A DNA stretch of 37,938 nt from Acidobacteriota bacterium. GTDB taxonomy: Bacteria; Acidobacteriota; UBA6911. The DNA lies in assembly GCA_012719355.1 (NCBI GenBank), contig JAAYAM010000095.1:1-37938 (forward strand). The letters are read 5' to 3'. Shown here piece by piece: positions 1 to 8,899 of the stretch (positions within the stretch are counted from its first letter, which is position 1; each line of letters begins with the position of its first letter). A model generated the notes under the pieces. The model searched no databases. It was not told where the DNA came from and saw only the letters and a program-made list of their open reading frames with translations. A program made the position numbers and the translations under genes.

Positions 1-2744
1 ACGATGCCGAACAACATCATCAATCCTATGGCGCTGTACACATTGATCGTCATCCCCATCATCATCAGTGCGAACAGGCCGCAGGGAAGGCTCAGCGGAA
101 TCGCCGTCATGATCGTGAGCGGGTGGATGAAGCTGTTGAACTGCGAAGCCAGCACCATGTATATGAAGATGACGGCGAGGATGACCGCCATCAGGAAGTC
201 ATTCGACGCCTCGCTGAGCATTCTCGCGCCGAAGCCGAAAACGACCGTATAACCCGGCTTGAGACGCATCTCGTCTACCTTCTTCTGGACCTCGTCAATT
301 GCGGTTTGCAGAGGAATCCCGTCAAGGTTGCCATTAAGTGAGATCTGGCGCTGACGGTTATAGCGATCGATGCTTCCCGGCCCGGGTTCTGTCGAAAGAT
401 GCGCCACGTCGCTTACTTTCAGCGGGCGTCCCCCGGCCCCGGGAATCAGCAATCCGGCCATGTTGGCAGGATCGTTACGGAACTGCTCATCCAGCCTCAG
501 CTTGACGGAAAACTGATCGTCCCCTTCCCTGTACTTGGAAACTTCGTCGCCGCCAACGAGGAGCCTCAGGCTGGATGCAAGGGAATCGATCGAGACCCCG
601 AGATCCGCGGCACGGGTACGGTCTATCCGGACACGCAGTTCCGGAGCAGTGGCCTCGAAATTGGTGTCAGCGTCCACGATTCCCGGAATAGTACGGACCT
701 TTTCAAGCAGTTCGACGACGTAAGCCTGGAGCTGCTCGATATCCGGGCCCTGAATCAGAAGCTGAACGCGGTTGGCTCCCCCTCCGCCACGACCTCCTGT
801 CGATGAGCCGGAAATATCCGTGCCTCCCGACACGCTTATCCTCGCCTCCTTGTACTTACTGAGGAAAGCACGCGCCTCCCTCATCAGTTCCTGCTGCGAG
901 ACGTCGCGTTCTTCCAGCGGCGTAAGGCCGATGTAGAAGTTGGCGCTCCCCGGATTGACCGTCGCGAAGACGGTCTGGACTTCCCGCATCTTCCGCAGGC
1001 TCTCCTCTATCGGCTTTATGTATTCATCGGTGCGCCGGAAACTTGTCCCTTGAGGCAGCCGCACGTTGACGCTGAATTCCGACTGATCGTCATCGGGAAC
1101 CAGTTCCTTGCCGACTCGCTGGAAGAGAAAAACCGCTGAGACCACAACCACCGCGGCAATCGAGACCACGATTGCCCTGTGGCGCATGCTCCACAGCAGC
1201 ATCTTGCCGTAGCTCCAGTCGATAGCGGTATAGAACCCTTGCGACTTTGACGTCTTCCTGTGCGCGTCGGTGGGCTTAAGCCACCGGCTGCAAAGGGCCG
1301 GCGTCAGGGTGAAAGAGATGAACATCGACAGCAAAAACGCAGCCGCCGAGACAATTCCGAAACTGAAGAAGTACCTTCCGACCTGTCCCGTCATGAACGC
1401 GACGGGCAGGAAGATGACGACAAGCGAGAGTGTCGTCGCCATCACGGCCAGTCCGATTTCGTTTGTAGCCTTGGATGCGGCTTCAAAAGGCGCAACCTTT
1501 TTCTCTTCGATGTAGCGGAAGATGTTTTCCAGCACCACGATTGCATCGTCGATCACGATGCCGGTCGCCAGCGACAGCGCAAGCATCGTCATGTTGTTCA
1601 GGGTGAATCCAAGAGCATTCATGACGGTGAAGGTGCCGATGATCGATGTCGGGATCGCAACCGCCGCTATCACGGTGGTGCGGAAACTGCGCATGAAAAG
1701 GAGCACGACAATGCTCGCCAGCAGGCCTCCCAGGACGAGGTGGTGCTGGATTTCATTGAACGACCGACGGATGAAAAGCGACTGGTCGCGGGTTGTGTAT
1801 ACCGTGATATCGGGCGGGAGGGTCTCCTTGATTCTCTCGAGCCGCGCCATTACATCGTCGACCACCTGGACGGTATTGGTTCCCGACTGCTTCCTGATCG
1901 AGAGCGAAACCGCTTCACGGCCGTCCAGCCGCGATACGCTGCGCGGTTCTTCAACCGTATCCAGTACGCGGCCGATGTCGCCGAACGTGATCACCGAACC
2001 GCTCTTGTAGGCAATGATGATCTTATTGAAATCCTCAACGTTCAGGATGCGCCCCATGGTGCGCAGGGAAATTTCAGCCTCTCCGGTGAGAAAACTTCCG
2101 CCGGGAATTTCCACATTCTGTCGCTGCACGGCGCTGCGGACCTGGTCAACCGTCAGACCGTAGGCGTTCATGCGGTTCTGGTCAAGCAGGAGCTGTATCT
2201 CGCGTTTCCTGTCGCCCGTGAATGTCACTTCTCCCACGTTGGGGACCGTTTCCAGGATCTGCTTGATCTGCTTGTCGACAATCTCGCTGATCTCTTTCTG
2301 GGAACGGTTCCCGGCCACCGCGACTGTCAGAATCGGACTCGCGTCAGGGTCTATTTTCTGGATTACCGGCGGGAGTGTTTCGCGGGGAAACCGGTTGGTT
2401 ATGGTAGCCACCTTGTCGCGAACGTCCTGGACCGCCGACTCGATTTCTCTTTCCAGGACGAACGTGATCATGACCCTGGAACTCCCCTGCTCGGAAGCGG
2501 AACGGAGTTCATCAATTCCCGCAATTGTGTTTACCACCTCTTCGATCGGCTTGGTGATCTGGCTCTCGATCTCTTCCGAACTCGCTCCCGGAAGGCTCGT
2601 CCTGACTACTACTACCGGGAGATCGGTCTTCGGCATAAGATCCAGACCGAGCCTGGTGTAGGAGGCGATGCCGAGTACGACAATCGCCGCCGACATCATA
2701 AACGCGAAGACGGGGCGCCTGATGCTTACGTCGGCAATCTTCAT
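1..2744 (-). CDS. RND efflux permease, AcrB/MdtB type (3' end outside window)
   Basis: Inner-membrane proton-driven pump subunit of a tripartite efflux system. About 914 codons are present and translate without interruption; the family usually runs to about 1030-1050 residues, so only the last C-terminal helices are missing beyond base 1. The protein opens with the typical cytoplasmic/TM1 sequence MKIADVSIRRPVFAFMMS. Around residue 400 is the TM4 motif GIVIDDAIVVLEN, whose paired Asp residues carry protons in the hydrophobe/amphiphile-exporting (HAE1) branch; a related TM10-11 region (LASQFNSFIHP, GLMMLFGI) sits at the cut end. The periplasmic porter domains lie between. The start codon overlaps the stop of the upstream adaptor gene in an ATGA, so the two are translationally coupled. 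Substrate cannot be told from sequence alone; no TolC-type gene is visible, but one could lie beyond the edge. Confidence 0.95.
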   Translation of the reverse strand, partial: MKIADVSIRRPVFAFMMSAAIVVLGIASYTRLGLDLMPKTDLPVVVVRTSLPGASSEEIESQITKPIEEVVNTIAGIDELRSASEQGSSRVMITFVLEREIESAVQDVRDKVATITNRFPRETLPPVIQKIDPDASPILTVAVAGNRSQKEISEIVDKQIKQILETVPNVGEVTFTGDRKREIQLLLDQNRMNAYGLTVDQVRSAVQRQNVEIPGGSFLTGEAEISLRTMGRILNVEDFNKIIIAYKSGSVITFGDIGRVLDTVEEPRSVSRLDGREAVSLSIRKQSGTNTVQVVDDVMARLERIKETLPPDITVYTTRDQSLFIRRSFNEIQHHLVLGGLLASIVVLLFMRSFRTTVIAAVAIPTSIIGTFTVMNALGFTLNNMTMLALSLATGIVIDDAIVVLENIFRYIEEKKVAPFEAASKATNEIGLAVMATTLSLVVIFLPVAFMTGQVGRYFFSFGIVSAAAFLLSMFISFTLTPALCSRWLKPTDAHRKTSKSQGFYTAIDWSYGKMLLWSMRHRAIVVSIAAVVVVSAVFLFQRVGKELVPDDDQSEFSVNVRLPQGTSFRRTDEYIKPIEESLRKMREVQTVFATVNPGSANFYIGLTPLEERDVSQQELMREARAFLSKYKEARISVSGGTDISGSSTGGRGGGGANRVQLLIQGPDIEQLQAYVVELLEKVRTIPGIVDADTNFEATAPELRVRIDRTRAADLGVSIDSLASSLRLLVGGDEVSKYREGDDQFSVKLRLDEQFRNDPANMAGLLIPGAGGRPLKVSDVAHLSTEPGPGSIDRYNRQRQISLNGNLDGIPLQTAIDEVQKKVDEMRLKPGYTVVFGFGARMLSEASNDFLMAVILAVIFIYMVLASQFNSFIHPLTIMTAIPLSLPCGLFALMMMGMTINVYSAIGLMMLFGI

Positions 2745-4060
2745 GGCTGCCCTCCTTCACTCGAAGGAGCCGTGTTGGCGGCGCGGGAGATCTTTACCGG
2801 GACTCCCGTGGCAAGCAATGTCAGATTGCTGGCAGCCAGAACTTCATCCCCTTTGAGCCCTTCGAGGAGCTCGTACATGCCGTCGATCTTCGTGCCAATT
2901 GTAACCTGCTGCTGCCGGACTTTCCCCCCTTCGACTACGTAGACGTTGGATACGCCCGCAAGCGTCGATACCGTGTCCTCGGAGATCGCCAGGACGTTTT
3001 CATCTCGATGCGTGAAGATTACTCCTTTTGCAAAAAAGCCCGGCTTGAGCCTCCGGGACGCATTGTCCACCATGACTTCCACCGGGAAAGTTCTGGTGGA
3101 CAGATCGACCGAAGGGCTTATGTATGCCACTTTGCCGCGAAATGTCTGGCCGGGGGCCGATTCGACCGCAAATTCCACCGACAGCCCGGTGCGCACAAGG
3201 CCGGCATGGCGTTCCTGAATTGCCGACCTTATCTTGAGAGGGTTTATCTGGACTATCCTGACCACAGGCGTGTTCTCTCTGATGTATTCTCCCTGCTGGA
3301 CCAGCCGCTCCGCGATCTGGCCGGAGATAGAAGCGCGGATGACTGTGTCGTTCAGTTTCTTCTGCGCAAGTTCGACCGCATGGCGCCTTTCCTGCAATGT
3401 GGCTTTGAGGCTCCGGACCGATTCCAGCGCCGCCTGATAGTTCGCCTCCATAACCTTTACCCTGGTTTCGGCGGCATCAAGATCGGCCTGCGGCAACAGA
3501 TTCTGACTTCTGAGCCTCTGGGCCCGTTTCAGCTGGGCGAGTGCATCGTCGCGGTTGGCCATGGCCAGCCGGACTGACGAAATCTGTTCGTCCGGCGGCG
3601 GTTCTCCGTATTCGAGTCCGTTGATGCCGAGCTGTGCCTCGGTCTGCCTCAACTGGCTCTGTGCCCGCTGCAGCGCAAGTTCCAGTTCGCGGGGGTCAAG
3701 TTTGACCAAAACCTCTCCTGCAGAGACTTCCTGCCCCATTTCGACGAACACCTGTCGTACTACTCCGGCGACCTCGCTGCTCACCTGGGCCTCGTCCTGC
3801 GGAATCAATGATCCGGAGAGATCAATCTGCCGCTGGATGGAGATTCTTTGCACGCCGGCAGTCTGAATGGTGACTTCTGCAGTTCGTCCGCCCCTGCCTC
3901 CCGGCCCTTTTGGTCCGACAGTGCTGTTCGCATCCGTGTTGGAGTTGCCGGCTGTTCCGCATCCGGCGGTGAGGGCTGCAAACAAAAACAGCGCAGCCGT
4001 TGCAGACCAGAATAGGCGCTGGGTCGCCACATTTTTCTTCGCTGTTATCATGATCACCAT
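2741..4060 (-). CDS. RND efflux periplasmic adaptor (membrane fusion lipoprotein)
   Basis: Bridges the RND permease to an outer-membrane channel. The 439-residue product has an N-terminal hydrophobic stretch ending in LTAGC with Cys about 34, a lipoprotein signal, so the mature protein is probably lipid-anchored in the inner membrane. It then shows the order typical of AcrA/MdtA proteins: barrel-sandwich (lipoyl-like) half near 75-110 (VSSEVAGVVRQVFVEMGQ), a helical hairpin about 115-220 rich in Gln, Leu and Ala, the returning lipoyl half (GQIAERLVQQGEY), and a beta-barrel plus membrane-proximal domain (RLKPGFFAKGVI). An ATG nine bases inside (4051) is a possible alternative start. Its stop overlaps the permease start (ATGA, 2741-2744), giving an operon. 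A low-complexity Gly/Arg stretch (GPGGRGGR) follows the lipobox, presumably as a linker. Confidence 0.93.
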   Translation of the reverse strand: MVIMITAKKNVATQRLFWSATAALFLFAALTAGCGTAGNSNTDANSTVGPKGPGGRGGRTAEVTIQTAGVQRISIQRQIDLSGSLIPQDEAQVSSEVAGVVRQVFVEMGQEVSAGEVLVKLDPRELELALQRAQSQLRQTEAQLGINGLEYGEPPPDEQISSVRLAMANRDDALAQLKRAQRLRSQNLLPQADLDAAETRVKVMEANYQAALESVRSLKATLQERRHAVELAQKKLNDTVIRASISGQIAERLVQQGEYIRENTPVVRIVQINPLKIRSAIQERHAGLVRTGLSVEFAVESAPGQTFRGKVAYISPSVDLSTRTFPVEVMVDNASRRLKPGFFAKGVIFTHRDENVLAISEDTVSTLAGVSNVYVVEGGKVRQQQVTIGTKIDGMYELLEGLKGDEVLAASNLTLLATGVPVKISRAANTAPSSEGGQP

Positions 4061-4249
4061 CTTTCAATAAACGTCGTAATGTAAGGCAGAGGTTTCCCTG
4101 CGAGAGCTCCTATATTAATACGCACGTCGCCTTTTGCGGCTACAATAATTTGAAAGCGACGGCTTACCGGGAAAAGTTGAGCTATTTGCTGCTTGTGTCT
4201 GTAGATATCATGCCGTAACATGGCGTTTTCGGTTCCCCCGGGAGCCATG

Positions 4250-4354
4250 ACGGGCCTCGGGCCCTGTGCAATACAACCCTCGAACCATGTCAGGTCCGGA
4301 AGGAAGCAGCATTAAGAGGTTCACTGTATGTGCAACAGGCATCCCGAGGCTCGA
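4250..4354 (+). ncRNA. ffs: Signal recognition particle RNA (small bacterial 4.5S type)
   Basis: RNA core of the SRP, bound by Ffh and used to deliver inner-membrane proteins co-translationally. The diagnostic domain IV is present: GTCAGGTCCGGAAGGAAGCA with the GGAA tetraloop at 4298-4301 and the asymmetric and symmetric internal loops on either side. The ends pair over a long helix: GCCTCGGG (4254-4261) with CCCGAGGC (4343-4350), then CCTGT with ACAGG. The size of about 100 nt fits the 4.5S class without an Alu domain. It lies immediately upstream of dnaX, an arrangement seen in many bacteria. Exact ends are inferred from pairing and could be off by a few bases. Confidence 0.93.
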
Positions 4355-4365
4355 CCCATCTTCTT

Positions 4366-5967
4366 ATGCAATATCAGGTTCTTGCTCGCAAATGGCGTCC
4401 TCGAAATTTCCATGAACTCGTCGGGCAGGAGCATGTCTCACGCACCCTTTTGAATGCGCTGCAGAGCGGCCGCCTTGCCCATGCTTTTCTTTTCTCAGGT
4501 CCCAGAGGGAGCGGAAAGACCACAACCGCAAGGATTCTGGCAAAGGCCCTGAACTGTCATGCAGGCAGTCCGGGCGAGCCCTGCAGCAACTGCCCGGCAT
4601 GCATCGAGATTGCGGCGGGAAACTGCATGGACGTCCTGGAAATAGACGCCGCATCCAACCGCGGCATAGACGAGATACGGGAACTGAAGGAAAAGGCCAG
4701 GTACAATCCCGCGCGGGACAAACATAAAGTCTTCATCATTGATGAAGTGCACATGCTTACTACCGAGGCTTTCAATGCGCTGCTCAAGACATTGGAAGAG
4801 CCGCCGCCACACGTGGTCTTTATCCTGGCAACCACCGAGTACCACAAAATCCCGGCAACCATTCTTTCACGCTGCCAGCAGTATACCTTCAAACTGATCA
4901 AGTATCCTTTGATCATGGCTCGCCTGCGCGAGATTGCCCAAGAAGAGGGAATCCGGATCAGCGCTGCAGCGCTGGACCAGGTCGTCTTCTCCAGCGGTGG
5001 AAGCATGCGCGATGCCATGTCGGCTCTCGACCAGGTGATCGCTTTCAGTGGTGCCGAGGTGCGTGACGAAGACGTCACGGTGCTGCTGGGGCTCGTGGAA
5101 CCCAGGATACTCGGCCAGACAGTCCGGGCGATCGCCGCGAACGATCTCCCGACGCTGCTCAGGATTGTGGCAGACCTCGTGGAATCGGGTCAGGACCTGA
5201 ATAATTTCTGCCGCCGTCTGTCTGCGCAGTTCAGAAACCTGATGGTCCTGAAGACGGGAATATCGGACCCGGCGCTCCTGGGTATAGCGGAAAGCATGCT
5301 TCCGGATCTTACAGAACAGGCGAATCTGTTTTCAAAGGAAGACCTGATGCGCCTGTTTGATGCCTTCCAGCGTATCGAAGCGGGAATGAAATACGCGACC
5401 CAGGTGCGTTTCCAGCTCGAAATGGGATTGATAGAGCTGGCCCATATCACAAGACTGCGACCGCTGGAGGAGGTGATAGCGGAGTTATCCGCGATGAGCT
5501 CAGGTGAGGAACCCCGGCCCCGTCCGGTCGTTCAAAAGCCCGCCTTATCCAAAACAAGTCCGTCGGCGGAAGAGACTCCTGCTGACCCGAAGGCTCTCCT
5601 TCTCAGGATAGCGTCGGCCGTCGGGAGGGAATCGCTGGAATCGGTTCTTCAGAATCTTGCCGGAGCGCGTCTGCAGGGCGGGAAAGTGATCCTTGATGCC
5701 GGCGGCGCAAGCGAATTCGTGCGGAAACAGGTCGGTGCCAATCTCCCCCTCATCGCCGAGGCCGCTTCCAGCGTCATTGGTACCGCCGTCTCGGTATCGG
5801 TGGCGGGAGAAATCCAGCCGAATCAGGCGCGTGCCAGGCGCGAGAAGACTCCCCCACCCCCACCGCAGGAAAACGATCTCCTCGAGAAGGTGAAAAGTGA
5901 ACCTGTGGTGAAATCCTTTCTCGACGTCTTCCCTGGACCGGTTGAAGCGAAAAAGATAGATTCATGA
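4366..5967 (+). CDS. dnaX: DNA polymerase III subunit gamma/tau
   Basis: ATPase of the clamp loader that opens and loads the beta sliding clamp at the replication fork. From the ATG at 4366 the product is 533 residues: Walker A GPRGSGKT at 45-52, a four-Cys zinc site (Cys64, 73, 76, 79), Walker B with FIIDEVH about 123-129, and the sensor-type SRC motif about 168-170. Domain III follows and the C-terminal 150 residues are variable and Pro-rich. I prefer 4366 over an in-frame GTG at 4330 because that GTG lies inside the SRP RNA and because [12 protein letters not shown] is the normal family start; no clear Shine-Dalgarno precedes it. It is shorter than the 643-residue E. coli tau, with no convincing frameshift site. 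The stop overlaps recR in an ATGA. Confidence 0.97.
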   Translation: MQYQVLARKWRPRNFHELVGQEHVSRTLLNALQSGRLAHAFLFSGPRGSGKTTTARILAKALNCHAGSPGEPCSNCPACIEIAAGNCMDVLEIDAASNRGIDEIRELKEKARYNPARDKHKVFIIDEVHMLTTEAFNALLKTLEEPPPHVVFILATTEYHKIPATILSRCQQYTFKLIKYPLIMARLREIAQEEGIRISAAALDQVVFSSGGSMRDAMSALDQVIAFSGAEVRDEDVTVLLGLVEPRILGQTVRAIAANDLPTLLRIVADLVESGQDLNNFCRRLSAQFRNLMVLKTGISDPALLGIAESMLPDLTEQANLFSKEDLMRLFDAFQRIEAGMKYATQVRFQLEMGLIELAHITRLRPLEEVIAELSAMSSGEEPRPRPVVQKPALSKTSPSAEETPADPKALLLRIASAVGRESLESVLQNLAGARLQGGKVILDAGGASEFVRKQVGANLPLIAEAASSVIGTAVSVSVAGEIQPNQARARREKTPPPPPQENDLLEKVKSEPVVKSFLDVFPGPVEAKKIDS

Positions 5968-6563
5968 GCGATTATGCGGAGCCAATCGAAAGACTGATCG
6001 ACGAATTCCGCAGGCTTCCCGGAATCGGGGCGAAAAGCGCCCAGCGGCTGGCCTACAGCGTTCTTCGGCGCAGCCGCGAAGACGCGGAACGCCTCAGCAG
6101 GGCGATCATCGAGGTCAAGGAGAAGATCCTGTACTGTTCGCGCTGCAACAATTTCTCAGACCGGGATCCATGTCACTACTGCAGTAACGCCGCCCGCAGC
6201 AGTGACACCATATGCGTGGTCGAGGAGCCGCACGATATTCTCTCGATCGAGAAAACCCGCGAATACCATGGGCAGTACCATGTCCTGCACGGGGTTCTTT
6301 CGCCGATAAACGGAGTGGGCCCGGAAGAGCTCATGCTCAAGAACCTGCTGGAACGATTGCGCGAAGGTGCTGTGAAGGAGATCATTCTGGCGACCAACCC
6401 GAACGTAGAAGGGGAGGCGACCGCGATCTACCTCGCCAGGCTCCTGAAGCCGATCGGGGTTAAGGTGAGCCGGATCGCTCTCGGGGTGCCGGTCGGGAGC
6501 GACCTGGAGTTTGCCGACGAGGTCACCATGTCAAAGGCTCTCGAGCACCGTCACGAGTTGTAG
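5964..6563 (+). CDS. recR: Recombination mediator protein RecR
   Basis: Works with RecO (and RecF) to load RecA on SSB-coated single-stranded DNA in gap repair. The 199-residue length is standard. It shows the N-terminal helix-hairpin-helix ([14 protein letters not shown], about 18-31), the zinc finger Cys58/61/70/73 ([16 protein letters not shown]), and the Toprim domain from about 81 ([21 protein letters not shown]). The ATG overlaps the dnaX stop, so it is translationally coupled to dnaX. The small DNA-binding gene ybaB, usually found between dnaX and recR, is absent here. It converges on moaE, with only 11 bases between the two stop codons and no terminator visible. Confidence 0.97.
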   Translation: MSDYAEPIERLIDEFRRLPGIGAKSAQRLAYSVLRRSREDAERLSRAIIEVKEKILYCSRCNNFSDRDPCHYCSNAARSSDTICVVEEPHDILSIEKTREYHGQYHVLHGVLSPINGVGPEELMLKNLLERLREGAVKEIILATNPNVEGEATAIYLARLLKPIGVKVSRIALGVPVGSDLEFADEVTMSKALEHRHEL

Positions 6564-6574
6564 GTTGAACGGGC

Positions 6575-6985
6575 CTAATGCGCTCCCTCGATCCAGACCT
6601 CGCCGTCTTCGTAGAATTCCTTCTTCCAGATCGGAACGATCTTCTTGATCGTATCGATGGCGAACCGGCACGCGTCAAAGGCCGCCCCCCGGTGGGCCGA
6701 CGCCACCACGATCACCGCGCTGCATTCTCCGATCTGCATGTGTCCCAGCCGGTGCACGATTGAAATGTCCCTGATGTCGAACTCGTTCTTTGCGCGCAGC
6801 CCGATCTCTTCGATCTTCTTCAGAGCCATCGGCTCATACGCCTCGTATTCCAGGAACCGAACCGGCTTGTCATTGGAGTGGTTGCGCACCACGCCCTCGA
6901 AAACGACAATGGCACCGTCTTCCGGCTTCCGGATGTCTTCGGCTGTTTTTCTGATGTCGATGGGTTCGCGTACAAGACCAAACAC
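6575..6985 (-). CDS. moaE: Molybdopterin synthase catalytic subunit MoaE
   Basis: Large subunit of MPT synthase; transfers sulfur from the thiocarboxylated MoaD tail to precursor Z (cPMP) to make molybdopterin. Family signatures are visible: GAIVVFEGVVRNHS, LEYEAYEPMA, HRLGHMQIGE, VASAHRGAAFDAC and the Lys-rich IKKIVPIWKKE that contributes active-site lysines. I choose the GTG at 6985 because GGAGG lies exactly five bases upstream, and the resulting MFGLVREPIDI start matches family length (136 residues). An upstream ATG at 7030 would add 15 residues overlapping moaD and is the main alternative. The gene sits directly after moaD and is the last of the dacB-moaD-moaE run. Confidence 0.93.
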   Translation of the reverse strand: MFGLVREPIDIRKTAEDIRKPEDGAIVVFEGVVRNHSNDKPVRFLEYEAYEPMALKKIEEIGLRAKNEFDIRDISIVHRLGHMQIGECSAVIVVASAHRGAAFDACRFAIDTIKKIVPIWKKEFYEDGEVWIEGAH

Positions 6986-6986
6986 A

Positions 6987-7232
6987 TCAGCCTCCACTGA
7001 CTGGCGGGAAAAAAGCAATCTCATCGCCATCCCTAACGGGGGAGTCAGGACGGGCGAATTCGGAATTCAAAGCAAAAAGGACGGAAGCGCGGTGCGACTC
7101 GAGCAGAGGGCGTTCCTTCGCACATTTCTCGAATACCGAATTCAAATCGGTGAGAGATGCCGGTTCCAGGATCAGCTCGCGTGTCCCCGCAGCCTCCGCG
7201 AGCGAAGCGAAAAAGAGTACTTTTATGCTCAT
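6987..7232 (-). CDS. moaD: Molybdopterin synthase sulfur carrier subunit MoaD
   Basis: Ubiquitin-fold (beta-grasp) sulfur carrier of MPT synthase. The product is 81 residues and ends in Gly-Gly (FFPPVSGG), the tail that is adenylated by MoeB and thiocarboxylated before it enters the MoaE active site. The N-terminus MSIKVLFFASLAEAAG and the DGDEIAFFPPVSGG end are both typical. Its ATG shares one base with the dacB stop (TGATG, 7230-7234), so translation is probably coupled to dacB. The Gly-Gly codons GGA GGC also form the likely Shine-Dalgarno of moaE. Confidence 0.93.
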   Translation of the reverse strand: MSIKVLFFASLAEAAGTRELILEPASLTDLNSVFEKCAKERPLLESHRASVLFALNSEFARPDSPVRDGDEIAFFPPVSGG

Positions 7233-8740
7233 CAGTAGAGATTAACAAACAGCGAACAGATTTCGTCTATGGTTTTTTTCACGCGCGCGGTTGCATTGAC
7301 ACGATTTGCGAAAATGCTGAACACCAGGTTCTTTCCCGATTTCGTCGTCATATATCCCGAAAGGGTCGTTACGCCGTTAAGCGTTCCGGTCTTTGCATAG
7401 ATGGACCCCTTCAGGTGGCTGGACGCAAGGCGGTTCTTCAGAGTGCCGTCCGTGCCACTGACCGCAAGGGTATTCAGGAACAATTCAAAGTAGGGCTGCT
7501 TCAACAGAAATTCCAGAAGCGAAGTCTGAAACCGGGGAGTCAGAAGGTTATCCCGGGAAAGGCCGCAGCCGTCGTTCAGCTTGATCTTTTCACTGTCGAT
7601 GCCTGCTTCGACCAGGAATTCCTTTACTACCTGCAGTCCCGCTTCGTCCGTTCCATTCCCCTTGATTTCGGCTCCAAGGGTCCTCAGCAGCATTTCAGCA
7701 TGCAGATTCTGACTCCGCTTATTGATGATTTCGAGGGCCCTTATCAGCGGCGGCGAGACATGCTCTGCGATCAGTTGCCATTCCGCCCGTTCTTCGCCGG
7801 AGACGTCTCCTCTGTGATAGGTGGAAATCCCGCCATGCACCTTGATACCGCGCTTCTGCAATTCCTGTTTGAGCATGTCCGCCGCGACCTCCGCCGGCTT
7901 CTCAAGCAGTATGTACTGACTGTGGGTCTGGTTGGACCGGACAGTCCCGGAGACGACGATCCTGTTCGTCCCCTTTATCAGACGAGCGTTTACGGTACGT
8001 TTTGAACGTCTGGTTCCGGTCACCGCCTGATTGCGTATCTGGAAGTACGATGTATTCGGCTCGAGGCCGACCCGGGCTGCCTTCTTGTATTTTGTCGGGC
8101 GTACGTGCACCCACAGAATGTTGTTGTTGACGCTTAGTGCATTGATCGGAGCGCCGTAGGCTGACCTCAGATCCCTGGCAGTCCAGCCTTTGCCCGATCG
8201 CTGCTCATCAAAGTAGCTGTCGTCGCCGATGATGTTGCCCTGAATAACCTTGATCCCCGCTTCCTCGATCTTTTCGGCCAATTCCACGAAAGCCGACTTT
8301 TCGAGCAGTTCGCCATTAGGGTCCGTGAGGTTCGGATCTCCGCGTCCAACCAGTATGAGGTCCCCTTCTACCGTGCCGTCAGGTTCCACGATGCCGCTGG
8401 TGTATACCCCGGTGCGGTACCTGTAATCGGGGCCGAGCTTTTCCAGGGCGGCAGACGTCGTGATCACTTTCAGGACCGATGCCGGCAGGAAAGTCTGGTC
8501 AGGGTTTATCTCCAACAGCACCTGCCGGGCTGAAGGATCCAGGATCTGAATCCCCCAGTGCGCGGAACTGACGCCGGGGCGCTTCATCGCCTGGGTGATT
8601 TTCGCCTGGATTGTTTCCAGCGGTCCGGCCTGAGCGTCAAGGGGAAGAGAAGATAGAAGAAGGGTAAAGAGTGCAAGTACCGTCAACGGTTTGCGCAAAA
8701 AGGTCGACAAAGCCTCACTGCCTCCCAAGCTTGAAACCAC
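7232..8740 (-). CDS. dacB: D-alanyl-D-alanine carboxypeptidase/endopeptidase, PBP4 class (peptidase S13)
   Basis: Periplasmic penicillin-binding protein that trims or cleaves peptide crosslinks of peptidoglycan. It has an N-terminal signal (LTVLALFTLLLSSLPLDAQA, then GP), the SxxK box PASVLK with Ser about 88 and Lys about 91, the S13 region GCGLSRDNLLTP, and KTG about residue 450 (AKTGTLNGVTTLSGY). The long insertion between SxxK and the second motif is typical of class C PBPs. The upstream GTG at 8740 is used here. A TTG at 8710 preceded by GGGAGG is a reasonable alternative that would give a more compact signal peptide. moaD follows with a one-base overlap, an unusual pairing of cell-wall and cofactor genes that probably reflects simple packing. 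Confidence 0.92.
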   Translation of the reverse strand: MVSSLGGSEALSTFLRKPLTVLALFTLLLSSLPLDAQAGPLETIQAKITQAMKRPGVSSAHWGIQILDPSARQVLLEINPDQTFLPASVLKVITTSAALEKLGPDYRYRTGVYTSGIVEPDGTVEGDLILVGRGDPNLTDPNGELLEKSAFVELAEKIEEAGIKVIQGNIIGDDSYFDEQRSGKGWTARDLRSAYGAPINALSVNNNILWVHVRPTKYKKAARVGLEPNTSYFQIRNQAVTGTRRSKRTVNARLIKGTNRIVVSGTVRSNQTHSQYILLEKPAEVAADMLKQELQKRGIKVHGGISTYHRGDVSGEERAEWQLIAEHVSPPLIRALEIINKRSQNLHAEMLLRTLGAEIKGNGTDEAGLQVVKEFLVEAGIDSEKIKLNDGCGLSRDNLLTPRFQTSLLEFLLKQPYFELFLNTLAVSGTDGTLKNRLASSHLKGSIYAKTGTLNGVTTLSGYMTTKSGKNLVFSIFANRVNATARVKKTIDEICSLFVNLY

Positions 8741-8899
8741 GAATCCTGTCTGTTGATTGTTCGATCATTGATAACTACGAATACATCATCGGCAAGAGCA
8801 TTCGAGAACTTCAACGCCGCGCGAATAATACCACAGTCCTAAAAAGATGTGCAATTCATCACAGCGAATCACAATGCGAAAAACCGCGTCAGGATGCGG

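Noticed and set aside
1260-2942. 560-codon open frame on the plus strand
   Set aside because: It lies wholly antisense to the RND permease and adaptor, is Arg/His/Asp-rich with no motif, and is explained by high-GC third-position bias.
4366-4366. Start of dnaX at the upstream GTG (4330)
   Set aside because: It would place coding sequence inside the SRP RNA, and [12 protein letters not shown] is the conserved start.
5947-5967. GCG AAA AAG run at the end of dnaX as a -1 frameshift site that would fuse dnaX to recR
   Set aside because: Only five A precede the G, so tandem slippage in the P site would mispair; the classical A-AAA-AAG heptamer is absent, and the plain ATGA overlap explains the layout.
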